Part shown: in pieces, positions 37,538-45,546 of the stretch
Layout: every line of letters starts with the position of its first letter
How positions within the stretch are numbered: position 1 is the stretch's first letter
Source of the DNA: Halobiforma lacisalsi AJ5
GTDB taxonomy: Archaea; Halobacteriota; Halobacteria; Halobacteriales; Natrialbaceae
Assembly: GCF_000226975.2 (NCBI RefSeq)
Contig: NZ_CP019285.1
Coordinates: 1,302,001 to 1,366,000, forward strand
Reading direction: 5' to 3'
Length of the DNA: 64,000 bases
Notes under the pieces: model-generated
Seen by the model: only the letters and a program-made list of their open reading frames with translations
Told to the model about the DNA's origin: nothing
Database searches by the model: none
Made by a program: the position numbers and the translations under genes

Positions 37538-37819
37538 GTGTTCATCGATCCCGAACGGCTCGAGGCGCGCTTGGGCGAGGAGTTCGGCGGCAGCGCCGAG
37601 GAGCGGCGGGTGGTCGTCCGGCAGGCCGTCGACCTCGCGGACGCGGGCCGGTATCGGGACGATACGGGGTATACGCTGACGACGGACATCGTCGTCTCTG
37701 AGCTGGCCGACGCACCGGAGGGGACGCCCGCCGACCGGTGGAACTGGTGGATCGGCTCGCTGGAGATCGCGTACGGGGGGTACGGGCGGTTCCGGATCGA
37801 CCGCTATTCGGCGACGTGA
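37538..37819 (+). CDS. Haloarchaeal conserved protein of unknown function
   Basis: 93 residues with a GTG start (VFIDPERLEARLGEEFGG). Conserved-looking features are the helical N-terminal half with AEERRVVVRQAVDLADAGRY and an aromatic C-terminal half DRWNWWIGSLEIAYGGYGRF. Start chosen by TATA spacing and because upstream sequence is repeat-like. No family recognised. It lies 50 bp before the TetR gene on the same strand but the TetR gene has its own promoter. Confidence 0.65.
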   Translation: MFIDPERLEARLGEEFGGSAEERRVVVRQAVDLADAGRYRDDTGYTLTTDIVVSELADAPEGTPADRWNWWIGSLEIAYGGYGRFRIDRYSAT

Positions 37820-37840
37820 CTCGGGGAGAACGAAACGACT

Positions 37841-37869
37841 TTTATGCTCCCTGACCAATTAGTCAGGTA
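37841..37869 (+). promoter_or_regulatory. TetR operator overlapping its promoter
   Basis: CCTGACCAATTAGTCAGG at 37851-37868 is an 18-bp near-perfect palindrome ending one base before the TetR start codon. A TATA-like TTTTATG lies just upstream at 37840-37846. The palindrome covers the expected transcription start, so bound TetR would block initiation of its own gene. Confidence 0.7.
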
Positions 37870-38595
37870 GTGACCGATCCGGACGTTCGCGACGCGATCA
37901 TGACGGCCACCTACGAGGCCCTCTGCGAGCACGGCTACACCGATCTGACGGCACAGGACATCGCCGACCGCACGGACAAGAGCAAATCCCTGTTGTTCTA
38001 CCACTACGACTCCAAGGAGGACCTCGTCGCCGACTTCGTCGACTACCTCGTCGAGCGGTTCGACGAGTGGATCGCGGAGACGCGCGATCTCAGCCCCCCG
38101 GAGCGGCTGGCGACCGTCGTCGACTGGTTCCTCTACGGGTCGGGCGACGACGACGAGCGGCAGTCGTTCCACACCGCGATGCTCGAGATCCGGACGCAGG
38201 CTCCGTACAACGAGCAGTACCGCGAAGAGTTGCGCAAGAGCGACGACCGGCTCCGTGAGATCGCCGAAGAGATCCTCCGGGACGGGATGGAGACGGGCGA
38301 GTTCACCGACCACGACCCCGAGGAGACCGCCGCCCTCCTGATCGCGACCCTCGACGGTGCGCGTATCCGCCAGCTCACGCTCGCCGAGGACGACTACATC
38401 GGGCAGGTTCGGTCGGCGATGGTCGCCCGCATCTTCGACGACATACTCGCCGAGGACGTCTCGTTCCCGGCAGGGCTGCTCCCCGACGAGCTCGATATCG
38501 AGGGCAGCGTCGACGGGACCTCGGAACTGAGCCGCTCGAGCGAGACTCGCCAGCGGGAAGATGAACACGGATCGTCCGAGGACGAGGCGGAGTAA
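37870..38595 (+). CDS. TetR/AcrR-family repressor
   Basis: 241 residues, GTG start (MTDPDVRDAIMTATYEALCE). The HTH is at about 25-50: DLTAQDIADRTDKSKSLLFY with HYDSKEDLV after it, the usual TetR signature. The remainder is an all-alpha ligand domain with a disordered acidic tail (SSETRQREDEHGSSEDEAE). TetR proteins repress genes for exporters or detoxifying enzymes, but no exporter is adjacent here. Autoregulation is likely from the palindrome before it. Confidence 0.88.
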   Translation: MTDPDVRDAIMTATYEALCEHGYTDLTAQDIADRTDKSKSLLFYHYDSKEDLVADFVDYLVERFDEWIAETRDLSPPERLATVVDWFLYGSGDDDERQSFHTAMLEIRTQAPYNEQYREELRKSDDRLREIAEEILRDGMETGEFTDHDPEETAALLIATLDGARIRQLTLAEDDYIGQVRSAMVARIFDDILAEDVSFPAGLLPDELDIEGSVDGTSELSRSSETRQREDEHGSSEDEAE

Positions 38596-38642
38596 CGCCC
38601 GGACACCTGACACCTGACACCTGCGTCCACCACACACCCGTC

Positions 38643-39731
38643 ATGAGCGAACGAACGTACACCGACGACGCGAACGCCACCGCCGAAGCGGCAGCCGGAC
38701 TGGCCTCGCCGATCGGCAGGCTCGTCTCCGTGGCGCTCCCCGCTCGAGAGCGGTCGATCCCCGCGGCACTCTGTACCGTCGCCGGCGAGGTCGCCGCGAT
38801 GGCAGATCGGGGGGTCGATCCCGACGTCTCGCCGGTGCAAGTTACGGAACCGCTGATCGAGGCCGTCGTCTCCCTCGAGGGGTATCTTCGGATCAGACGG
38901 CAGCTAGTCCACGGCGACTCGAGCGCGGGCATGGGCTGTCCTCGTGACGACGATGCCCGGAGGAATCCCGGGAGCGGCCGAAGGATCGGCGACCGCGACG
39001 GCGACCGCGAACGCGAACGGGACGCCGCCGTCCTGGCCAGCGACTACCTCCACGCAGCGGCCTACGCCGCAGCCGGCGAAACGCCCGTTCCGGCCGGACG
39101 CGGGCTCGAGTTGTATCGCGTCCTCGCGTCCGGATCGACGGCGCTTTCTCACGAGTTTCTCGAGCGGAGTCTCGGGACGAGTGACCTGGACGGCGGAGAC
39201 GCCGAGTCGCTGCCGCCGGCAACGGTCGCCGGCGTCGCCGCCGACCTCGGCGCGACGGCACTCGGCGCGACCGAGGAGATACGTGCCGCGCTCGAGACGT
39301 ACAGTCGCTCGCTGGCGGCAGCGGTAGTCGCTCGCTCCGGCGAGACGACCGACACCGACGCATCCGACGAGGTCGGTGCGTCCGCACGACCGATCGGCGT
39401 GGACCTGCGGCGGACGGTCGTTCGAGTCCTCTCGGCTACCGACGGGATTCGCCTTCCAGCGGAGCAAAGCACCAGTACCGTCGTGCCCGGGGCCGAGCCG
39501 GCGAACAGCGACGGTGAGTGCCACCTCGAGCGTGCTCGTGAAGCAGTCGCCGCCCTCGAGCGGGCGGTCGACCCCGAGGTCACGGCCGCGTCCACGGCCT
39601 CGGCTTCGGCCTCGGCTTCGGCCTCGGAAGCCCGAGACGATCCCCGGATCAGGGGAGACCTCGAGTCCCCGCTCGTCCGACTCGAGCGGGCAACACGGGT
39701 CCCGTTCGGGACCGGCAACGGCAACCCATGA
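38643..39731 (+). CDS. Haloarchaeal protein, polyprenyl-synthase-like (DUF7114-like)
   Basis: 362 residues. Helical segments such as LASDYLHAAAYAAAGETPVP and LELYRVLASGSTALSHEFLE recall the all-alpha polyprenyl-synthase fold, but the catalytic DDxxD motifs are absent. A Gly/Asp/Arg-rich insert lies at about 95-125 and an (AS) repeat near 320. It overlaps the next gene by 4 bp. Family assignment is from general resemblance only. Confidence 0.6.
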   Translation: MSERTYTDDANATAEAAAGLASPIGRLVSVALPARERSIPAALCTVAGEVAAMADRGVDPDVSPVQVTEPLIEAVVSLEGYLRIRRQLVHGDSSAGMGCPRDDDARRNPGSGRRIGDRDGDRERERDAAVLASDYLHAAAYAAAGETPVPAGRGLELYRVLASGSTALSHEFLERSLGTSDLDGGDAESLPPATVAGVAADLGATALGATEEIRAALETYSRSLAAAVVARSGETTDTDASDEVGASARPIGVDLRRTVVRVLSATDGIRLPAEQSTSTVVPGAEPANSDGECHLERAREAVAALERAVDPEVTAASTASASASASASEARDDPRIRGDLESPLVRLERATRVPFGTGNGNP

Positions 39732-40072
39732 ACCCGAGTTCGTTCCCACGACCGATCTGGCCTGCCTACCCGCTCTCGGTGCTCGTCGCCGGGCTGGGTC
39801 ACTGCTACCTGGGTCGGTTGAAACGCGGCGCGAGCTGGTTCCTGCTGTACGTGCTCGCGCTTGTGTTCCTGAGCGCGCGAACGATCTCCGGCGCGCTCGA
39901 GCCGGGCGAGCCGTTCGTCCTCACGGCGTTGCAGTTCGAACGCGTCGCCTTTACGGACGTCGCGGTACCGCTTGCCGTCCTGATCGTCTGCCTGCTGGAC
40001 GTGTACCTGATCGGGCTGGCCGAACGCACGGGTGCGTCGCCGGCGACGGAACCACGGTCGAACGGATCCTGA
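39728..40072 (+). CDS. Small membrane protein
   Basis: 114 residues with three hydrophobic segments: AYPLSVLVAGLGHCYLG (13-29), ASWFLLYVLALVFLSA (35-50) and VAVPLAVLIVCLLDVYLIGL (77-96). The GLGHCYLGRLKRG motif is seen in TM2-type and related small membrane proteins. The start overlaps the stop of the upstream gene by 4 bp, so expression is coupled. Function unknown. Confidence 0.7.
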   Translation: MNPSSFPRPIWPAYPLSVLVAGLGHCYLGRLKRGASWFLLYVLALVFLSARTISGALEPGEPFVLTALQFERVAFTDVAVPLAVLIVCLLDVYLIGLAERTGASPATEPRSNGS

Positions 40073-40158
40073 GGTTCCGGTCGCCGCTCTTTCCCGTCGT
40101 ACTGATTGGAAAGTTGACTCATCGCGCCGCTTTTGTGTGTGCCCGTCGAACGCCCCGT

Positions 40159-40578
40159 ATGGACCGTCTCGGCACGCTTCTGGTGAAAGGGCTCGGCGTG
40201 TTCGTCCTCGCGCTCGTCGTCCTGGGCGTCGTCGCGACGATCGTCGGCATCGTGTTCTCGATCGTCGCGACCGTCTTCTCGATCGTCGTCACCCTCGCCG
40301 TGCTGGGGATTCTCGTGCTGGCGCTCGTCGGGCTGACGTCGCTGCTCCGCGGGGGGTCGTCTGATAGTCGAACGGCGATCGAGGCCGATCGGAGCCTCGA
40401 GACGGACGCCACCTCTCGCGGTCGCGATCCGGAAGATCGGCTTCGCGAGCGGTACGTTTCGGGCGAACTGAGCGAAGCGGAGTTCGAGCGGGAACTGGAT
40501 CGGGTACTCGACGAGGACCCGACCCGACGCGACGTCGACACCGATCGCTCGCGCGAGTTCGATCGAACGAGGCGGTGA
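40159..40578 (+). CDS. SHOCT-domain membrane protein
   Basis: 139 residues from the ATG at 40159 (MDRLGTLLVKGLGVFVLALV). Two membrane segments fill residues 10-60. The C-terminal part has LRERYVSGELSEAEFERELD, a clear short C-terminal (SHOCT) motif, then an Arg/Asp tail. SHOCT proteins are often involved in oligomerisation. A longer in-frame version from 39376 is rejected because it overlaps two genes. Confidence 0.75.
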   Translation: MDRLGTLLVKGLGVFVLALVVLGVVATIVGIVFSIVATVFSIVVTLAVLGILVLALVGLTSLLRGGSSDSRTAIEADRSLETDATSRGRDPEDRLRERYVSGELSEAEFERELDRVLDEDPTRRDVDTDRSREFDRTRR

Positions 40579-40649
40579 GCGGCCACGGCCCGGGCGATGG
40601 AGCGGCCGGAACCGACGCAGGCAAACGCCTCGAGTCACAACCGAACGGT

Positions 40650-41882
40650 ATGGAGGTCGAGTTTCTCGGCGGCGCCCGCGAGATCGGTCGCAGCGCCGTT
40701 CTCGTGGACGACTCTCTTCTGCTCGATTTCGGGATGTTGACCGACACTCCCCCACAGTTTCCGCTCGAGACACCGGACCCCGACGCGGTCGTGGTTTCGC
40801 ACGGGCATCTCGATCACGTCGGCACGATACCGGCCCTGCTTTCCGGCGAAGCACGGCCGCCGATTCATTGGACGCCGCCGACGCACGAGCTGGCGCTGAC
40901 GCTCGCACGGGACACACTCAAACTGCACGGGGGCTCGTACAACTGTCCGTTCACTGCGACCGATCTCAAGCGCGTCACACAGGTCTCGAGAACGCATGGG
41001 TATCGGGACCCATTCGAAGCAGCCGGATACGAGGTGACGTTCTACAATGCAGGTCACATTCCAGGAAGCGCTCACGTACTCGTCGACGATGGAGAGACGC
41101 GACTTCTCTATACGGGTGATTTCCATACCGACGACCAGCGCCTGGTTTCGGGGACTACTTCGCGACCCGATGCCGACGTCGTCATCTGCGAGAGTACCTA
41201 CTCCGACGTCGAGCACGAGGAACGGTCCGTAGTGGAGGAGCGATTCGTCGAGAGCGTCGAGACGACGCTCTGGGAGGGAGGAACGGTCGTCGTCCCTGCG
41301 TTCGCAATCGGACGGACACAGGAGATGATGCTCATCTGTGATGCCTACGACATCCCCTGTTACGTCGACGGGATGGGGAAGCAGGTGACCGAGATGCTTC
41401 AGCAGTATCCCGAGTTCGTTCGCGACCCGGACGCGTTTCGACGAGCGAAATCCCACGCACGGTTCGTCACCGGTCGAAACGGCCAGCGAAAGCGAATCAC
41501 CGACCAGCACGCAGCGATCATCACCACCAGTGGTATGCTGTCCGGTGGCCCTGCCATGACCTACGTTCCCGAAATTCGGGCGAATCCGACGAACAAGATC
41601 ACCATGACTGGCTATCAGGTCGAAGGGACACCCGGTCGCGACCTACTCGAGACAGGTCGTGCCGAGATCGACGGCCGGGTGATGCCCGTCAGCGCACAGG
41701 TGGAACAGTACGACTTTTCAGCACACGCCGACCGGGATGGCCTTCTTGCGTTCCTCGAGTCGTACGAGAATACCCCCGTTCTGGTGAATCACGGGGATCG
41801 GTGTGATCGATTCGCTTCGACACTCCGAAAGGACGGGTTCGAGGCGACGGCACCGCAGCTCGGCTCCGTACATAACGTCTAA
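40650..41882 (+). CDS. Beta-CASP metallo-beta-lactamase nuclease (CPSF-like, no KH domain)
   Basis: 410 residues from the ATG at 40650 (MEVEFLGGAREIGRSAVLVD). Metal-binding motifs: SHGHLDH at 50-56, later GHIPGSAH, GDFHTDD and the beta-CASP motifs CESTYSD, PAFAIGRTQE and SAHADRDG. Archaeal proteins of this group (aCPSF2/RNase J-like) process or degrade RNA. Archaeal CPSF1 has two N-terminal KH domains that are absent here. A GTG at 40575 would add 25 low-complexity residues overlapping the upstream gene. Confidence 0.9.
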   Translation: MEVEFLGGAREIGRSAVLVDDSLLLDFGMLTDTPPQFPLETPDPDAVVVSHGHLDHVGTIPALLSGEARPPIHWTPPTHELALTLARDTLKLHGGSYNCPFTATDLKRVTQVSRTHGYRDPFEAAGYEVTFYNAGHIPGSAHVLVDDGETRLLYTGDFHTDDQRLVSGTTSRPDADVVICESTYSDVEHEERSVVEERFVESVETTLWEGGTVVVPAFAIGRTQEMMLICDAYDIPCYVDGMGKQVTEMLQQYPEFVRDPDAFRRAKSHARFVTGRNGQRKRITDQHAAIITTSGMLSGGPAMTYVPEIRANPTNKITMTGYQVEGTPGRDLLETGRAEIDGRVMPVSAQVEQYDFSAHADRDGLLAFLESYENTPVLVNHGDRCDRFASTLRKDGFEATAPQLGSVHNV

Positions 41883-41981
41883 CTGATCACACTAGTAGGG
41901 TATCGGCTCGCGTGGGTACTTTCGTCGGCGGGAACCGCATCGGGATCGGGTGACCGGACTCCGACGAGTGCAGGGCAGCGG

Positions 41982-42830
41982 TCACGGGGAACTGGATGCT
42001 GGCCGCTCCCCAGGGAACAGCTGTTTGAGTTTGTTCGCGTTGTTCTTCCGGAGGAACCGTGCGACCTCGAGCAGCGTGGGTGCGGTGCGATAGGTTCCCA
42101 GCGTGTCCGGGGCAGCCGGTTCGAACCCGGGATCGTTCAGGTTCCGGACGCCGTCGACCAGTACCGTGCCCGTGGCGGGATCCCGCTGGCGGTGCTTGAC
42201 GTCCTGGTACGTGTCGGTGTCCTCGATCGGAACCTGCTCGAGCGCGACGATGCGGCCGCCATCGATGCGGTCGGTGAGTTGTTGAAGCGTGACGCCGGCT
42301 TTCGAGTCGTCGGCGATGAACTCCCACAGGCCGCCGATCCGCCCGCGGTAGTCTCGGATGTCGCTGTAGTGAAACGAAAGTACACCGTACTCGGGGGCCT
42401 CCAGGATCCGACCGGTGAGGAGGCCGAAACCGAAGCGGATCACGACGTCGGTTTCGGCGGCGAGCCTGTCGACGATCGGATCCGGCAGCGTCGCCCACAG
42501 TTCGTCCCTCCGGTTCGGGGTGCAGCCGACGACGTCCGCCCCGGCGAACGCATCGACCGTAGAGACGTGCCGCGGTTCGTCGTACGCGGGTCGGCCCCGG
42601 ATGGATCGCAGCAGTTCGGTTCCCTTCCAGACGGGGAGCCACGCCCCCCAGCTCCAGGCGCGCCGGGCCTGGCGACGCAGCGACCGGTCCCGGATCGAGC
42701 GGGATTCCTCGTTGACGACCACGAGGGAAACGTCCGCCGCCGTCTCGGCGTCCACTTTCTCAAGCGCTGCCGTCTGATACGCGGGCGGATACTCGCCGTC
42801 GAGGAGGACGCCGATGTCCGTACAACTCAT
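41982..42830 (-). CDS. Formyltransferase-like protein
   Basis: 282 residues. VIRFGFGLLTGRILEAPEYG followed by LSFHYSDIRDYRGRIGGLWE matches the formyl-transferase core (the usual H-x-S-x-L-P-x-Y-R-G region), and VTLQQLTDRIDGGRIVALEQ is typical of the substrate loop. The formyl donor would be 10-formyl-tetrahydrofolate. The catalytic Asn-His-Asp set is only partly visible (His in SFHYSD). Substrate unknown; sugar-nucleotide or amino-acid formylation is possible. Confidence 0.75.
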   Translation of the reverse strand: MSCTDIGVLLDGEYPPAYQTAALEKVDAETAADVSLVVVNEESRSIRDRSLRRQARRAWSWGAWLPVWKGTELLRSIRGRPAYDEPRHVSTVDAFAGADVVGCTPNRRDELWATLPDPIVDRLAAETDVVIRFGFGLLTGRILEAPEYGVLSFHYSDIRDYRGRIGGLWEFIADDSKAGVTLQQLTDRIDGGRIVALEQVPIEDTDTYQDVKHRQRDPATGTVLVDGVRNLNDPGFEPAAPDTLGTYRTAPTLLEVARFLRKNNANKLKQLFPGERPASSSP

Positions 42831-43169
42831 TCGCTCCTGTTTTCGGTGACTCCGATACGGCTTTGTTATCTTCTACGTTCCACGCTGTACGCTGACGCGA
42901 CTGTCGGGTCCCGTTCGTAGTAGCCGTATACGCCGAGTTAACAGGATCATTAGACGGAGAGCGAGGAGTTCGACGCGAGCGCCCCCGAACTCGGCGACGT
43001 ACTCGAGGTGTCGCCGTAGCATCCGTCTCTCCCGGTTTCCGGCGGGGTGCCTTGATACTGGTCGGGAACGAACGTCCGGTATGTCCGTTCTCGAGGGGAC
43101 CGTCCGTTCGCACCGTCACCGCCACCGTTACCGTCCGACCCCCCTCCGAGGGTTCCGAGGTGATCTCCC
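42831..43169. other. 339-bp region between divergent genes
   Basis: No gene strongly supported. A minus-strand frame of 73 codons (43171-42950) reads GTPPETGRDGCYGDTSSTSP with Gly/Ser-rich composition; it shares the CATG with the hemG start and has no recognised homology, so it is left out. Promoters for the two divergent genes should lie here. Confidence 0.4.
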
Positions 43170-43709
43170 ATGACGCGGGTTCTCGTCGCCTACGGCTCGA
43201 GCGAGGGCCAGACCGCAGCGGTCGCCGAACGAATCGCCGACGTGCTCGAGTCCGACGGCCACGAACCGACGCTGGTCGACCTGGGCCACTCCTCGGCCGA
43301 CCTCGAGTCGGCGGAGTACGACGGTGCCATCGTCGGTGCGTCGATCCACGCCGGGGCTCACCAGCGGTACGTCGCGGAGTTCGTGCGGGACCACCGCGAA
43401 ACGCTGAACCGACTGCCGTCGGCGTTTTACTCGGTCAGTCTTTCGGCCGCCTCCGAGGACGAGGAGAGCCAAGCGGCGGCCGAGGAGTTGCTCGAGGGGT
43501 TCCTCGAGGAGACAGGATGGGACCCGGACGGGACGCTGTCGGTCGCCGGGGCGCTCAGGTACAGCGAGTACGGGCTGCTCAAGCGGTTCATGATGCGTCG
43601 GATCGCCAGCGAGGAGAGCGGTGACACCGACACCTCGCGGGACTACGAGTACACCGACTGGGGGGACGTCGAGTCGTTCGCCCGGGAGTTCTCGACGCTG
43701 GTAACCTGA
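43170..43709 (+). CDS. hemG: Flavodoxin-type protoporphyrinogen oxidase, HemG-like
   Basis: 179 residues. FMN-binding phosphate loop VAYGSSEGQTAAVAERIADV at the N-terminus, then GAIVGASIHAGAHQRYVAEF and PSAFYSVSLSAASEDEESQA, the flavodoxin pattern of HemG. The YSEYGLLKRFMMRRIASEES stretch is the family's C-terminal insert. It oxidises protoporphyrinogen IX to protoporphyrin IX in haem synthesis, passing electrons to menaquinone. It could instead be a general flavodoxin. Confidence 0.85.
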   Translation: MTRVLVAYGSSEGQTAAVAERIADVLESDGHEPTLVDLGHSSADLESAEYDGAIVGASIHAGAHQRYVAEFVRDHRETLNRLPSAFYSVSLSAASEDEESQAAAEELLEGFLEETGWDPDGTLSVAGALRYSEYGLLKRFMMRRIASEESGDTDTSRDYEYTDWGDVESFAREFSTLVT

Positions 43710-43797
43710 CGGCCCGGAATCGAGGAGCATCGAAGCCGAAAGCGGCAGCGGTTGCCGGCCTGGCAACGGTTTTTGAGCCGTTCGTGGTCCGAGGGGT

Positions 43798-44310
43798 ATG
43801 ACGAGCGATCCCGACTCCGACGCTGACTCGGACGTGGCCGACGGCGACGATCTCGAGTTGAGCGAGGCCGAGGAGCAGGCGCTCCACGGGATGCAACTCG
43901 GGATCGAGTATCTCTACCGTGCGTACGGCTCGTTGCTCGAGTTCCATCATCACGTCGGACGCGCGATGAACCGGATGGCCGACGCGGAAGACGACCTCCG
44001 CGAGGCCGGCCACGAGGAGTGGGCGGACCGACTCCGGGACGAGCACTTGCCCGCGGGGGCGATCGACGACCGGTGGACGTTCGAACTCGTCGACGAGTTT
44101 TCCGCGGAGTTCCTCGAGGAGATGGACGACTTCGAGGCCTCGGTCAGGGAGGAGCTGGCCGACGGACTCCCCCACGTCTCCGAACGTCGGCACAAGCAAC
44201 ACCTGCGCGAGCGAGCCGATTCGGACGAGTATGGGGGAGGCGAGGCCGAGAGAGGCGCTGGACGCGGAACCGAGAACGACGGTGAGGACGGAACCGAGGA
44301 CGATGGGTGA
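43798..44310 (+). CDS. Haloarchaeal conserved protein of unknown function
   Basis: 170 residues, very acidic. The central region ALHGMQLGIEYLYRAYGSLL, then HHHVGRAMNRMADAEDDLRE and ELVDEFSAEFLEEMDDFEAS, forms a four-helix-like domain with a His cluster that could bind metal. The ends are disordered. No family recognised. It lies 88 bp after hemG on the same strand. Confidence 0.7.
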   Translation: MTSDPDSDADSDVADGDDLELSEAEEQALHGMQLGIEYLYRAYGSLLEFHHHVGRAMNRMADAEDDLREAGHEEWADRLRDEHLPAGAIDDRWTFELVDEFSAEFLEEMDDFEASVREELADGLPHVSERRHKQHLRERADSDEYGGGEAERGAGRGTENDGEDGTEDDG

Positions 44311-44418
44311 TCCGTAGGGGACGATTCCTCGAGGACTACCCCCTCGGCGAGGGGCGCGAGCGGCGGACGGGACCGCGGAGTGAGAAGAATTTTCGCGCCT
44401 CTCGCCGTACGTCCCCGC

Positions 44419-45546
44419 ATGACCGACCGGTACGACGTCATCGTTCTGGGAGTCGGCGGCATGGGCAGTGCCGCCGTCGCTCACCTTGCCGACCGCGGCG
44501 CTGACGTCCTCGGCCTCGAGCGGTACGACATCCCCCACGGCTACGGCTCCTCGCACGGCCGGACGCGGATCTTCCGGCTCGCCTACGGCGAGGATCCCGC
44601 GTACGTTCCGTTGCTCCGTCGAGCCGAGGAACTGTGGGAAGACCTCGAGGCCGACCACGACGGCCGACTGCTGTACCGGACCGGATCGATCGACGCCGGC
44701 CCGACCGACTCCGACTTCGTCGCGACCTCGGAGCGATCCTGCGAGGAACACGACCTCGAGTACGAACGGCTCTCGAGCGAGGAACTGTCGGACCGCCACC
44801 CGGGGTACGACCTCCCGGCGGACTACGAGGCGATCTACCAGCCCGACGGCGGGTTCCTGGTCCCCGAGGAGTGTATCGTGGCCCACGTCGAGCGCGCCCA
44901 TCGCGAGGGGGCGACGGTCCGGGCCCGCGAACGGGTCGTCGACTGGTCGCCGATCGCCGACGGCGTCCGCGTCGAGACCGACTACGACGCCTACGAGGCC
45001 GACTCGCTCGTGATCGCCGCGGGCGCGTGGGCCTCCCGTTTCGTGGACGCCCTCGAGGGCGTCGTCGTCCCCGAGCGACAGGTCGTGACCTGGCTCCAGC
45101 CCGACCGGCCCGAACAGTTCGGGCCCGATCGGTTCCCCGTCTGGAACCTCGAGACGCCCGACGGACGGTTCTACGGCTTCCCCGTCCACGACCTGCCGGG
45201 GTTCAAGTTCGGCCGATACCACCACCGCGAGGAGACCGTCGATCCCGACGCCTTCGAGCGGGAGCCGACCCAGGCAGACGAACGGCTCCTGCGGGAGTTC
45301 GCCGAGGAGTACTTCCCGGCCGGTGCGGGGCCGACGATGCGCATGGAGACCTGCCTGTTCTCGAATACGCCGGACGAAGACTTCGTACTCGACACGCTAC
45401 CTGACCACCCGCAGGTCACCGTCGGTGCTGGCTTCTCCGGACACGGGTTCAAGTTCGCCAGCGTCGTCGGCGAGATCCTCGCCGATCTCGCGCTCGAGGG
45501 TGAGACCGACCACGACATCGGAATGTTTACGCTGGACCGGTTCTAG
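44419..45546 (+). CDS. solA: N-methyl amino acid oxidase (monomeric sarcosine oxidase/SolA family)
   Basis: 375 residues from the ATG at 44419. FAD-binding Rossmann motif VIVLGVGGMGSAAVAHLADR at the N-terminus. The family motif GSSHGRTRIFR follows, and C-terminally METCLFSNTPDEDFVLDTLP contains the cysteine that binds FAD covalently in monomeric sarcosine oxidase. GAGFSGHGFKFA completes the FAD site. It oxidises N-methyl amino acids to give formaldehyde and hydrogen peroxide. Its stop codon overlaps the stop of the convergent gene by 4 bp (CTAG at 45543-45546). Confidence 0.88.
   Translation: MTDRYDVIVLGVGGMGSAAVAHLADRGADVLGLERYDIPHGYGSSHGRTRIFRLAYGEDPAYVPLLRRAEELWEDLEADHDGRLLYRTGSIDAGPTDSDFVATSERSCEEHDLEYERLSSEELSDRHPGYDLPADYEAIYQPDGGFLVPEECIVAHVERAHREGATVRARERVVDWSPIADGVRVETDYDAYEADSLVIAAGAWASRFVDALEGVVVPERQVVTWLQPDRPEQFGPDRFPVWNLETPDGRFYGFPVHDLPGFKFGRYHHREETVDPDAFEREPTQADERLLREFAEEYFPAGAGPTMRMETCLFSNTPDEDFVLDTLPDHPQVTVGAGFSGHGFKFASVVGEILADLALEGETDHDIGMFTLDRF

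Noticed and set aside
42950-43171. 73-residue gene divergent from hemG
   Set aside because: Gly/Ser/Pro-rich, no recognised motif, shares only the palindromic CATG with hemG.
43052-43624. 190-codon plus-strand frame over hemG
   Set aside because: Arg/Gly-rich, out of frame with the well-supported flavodoxin.
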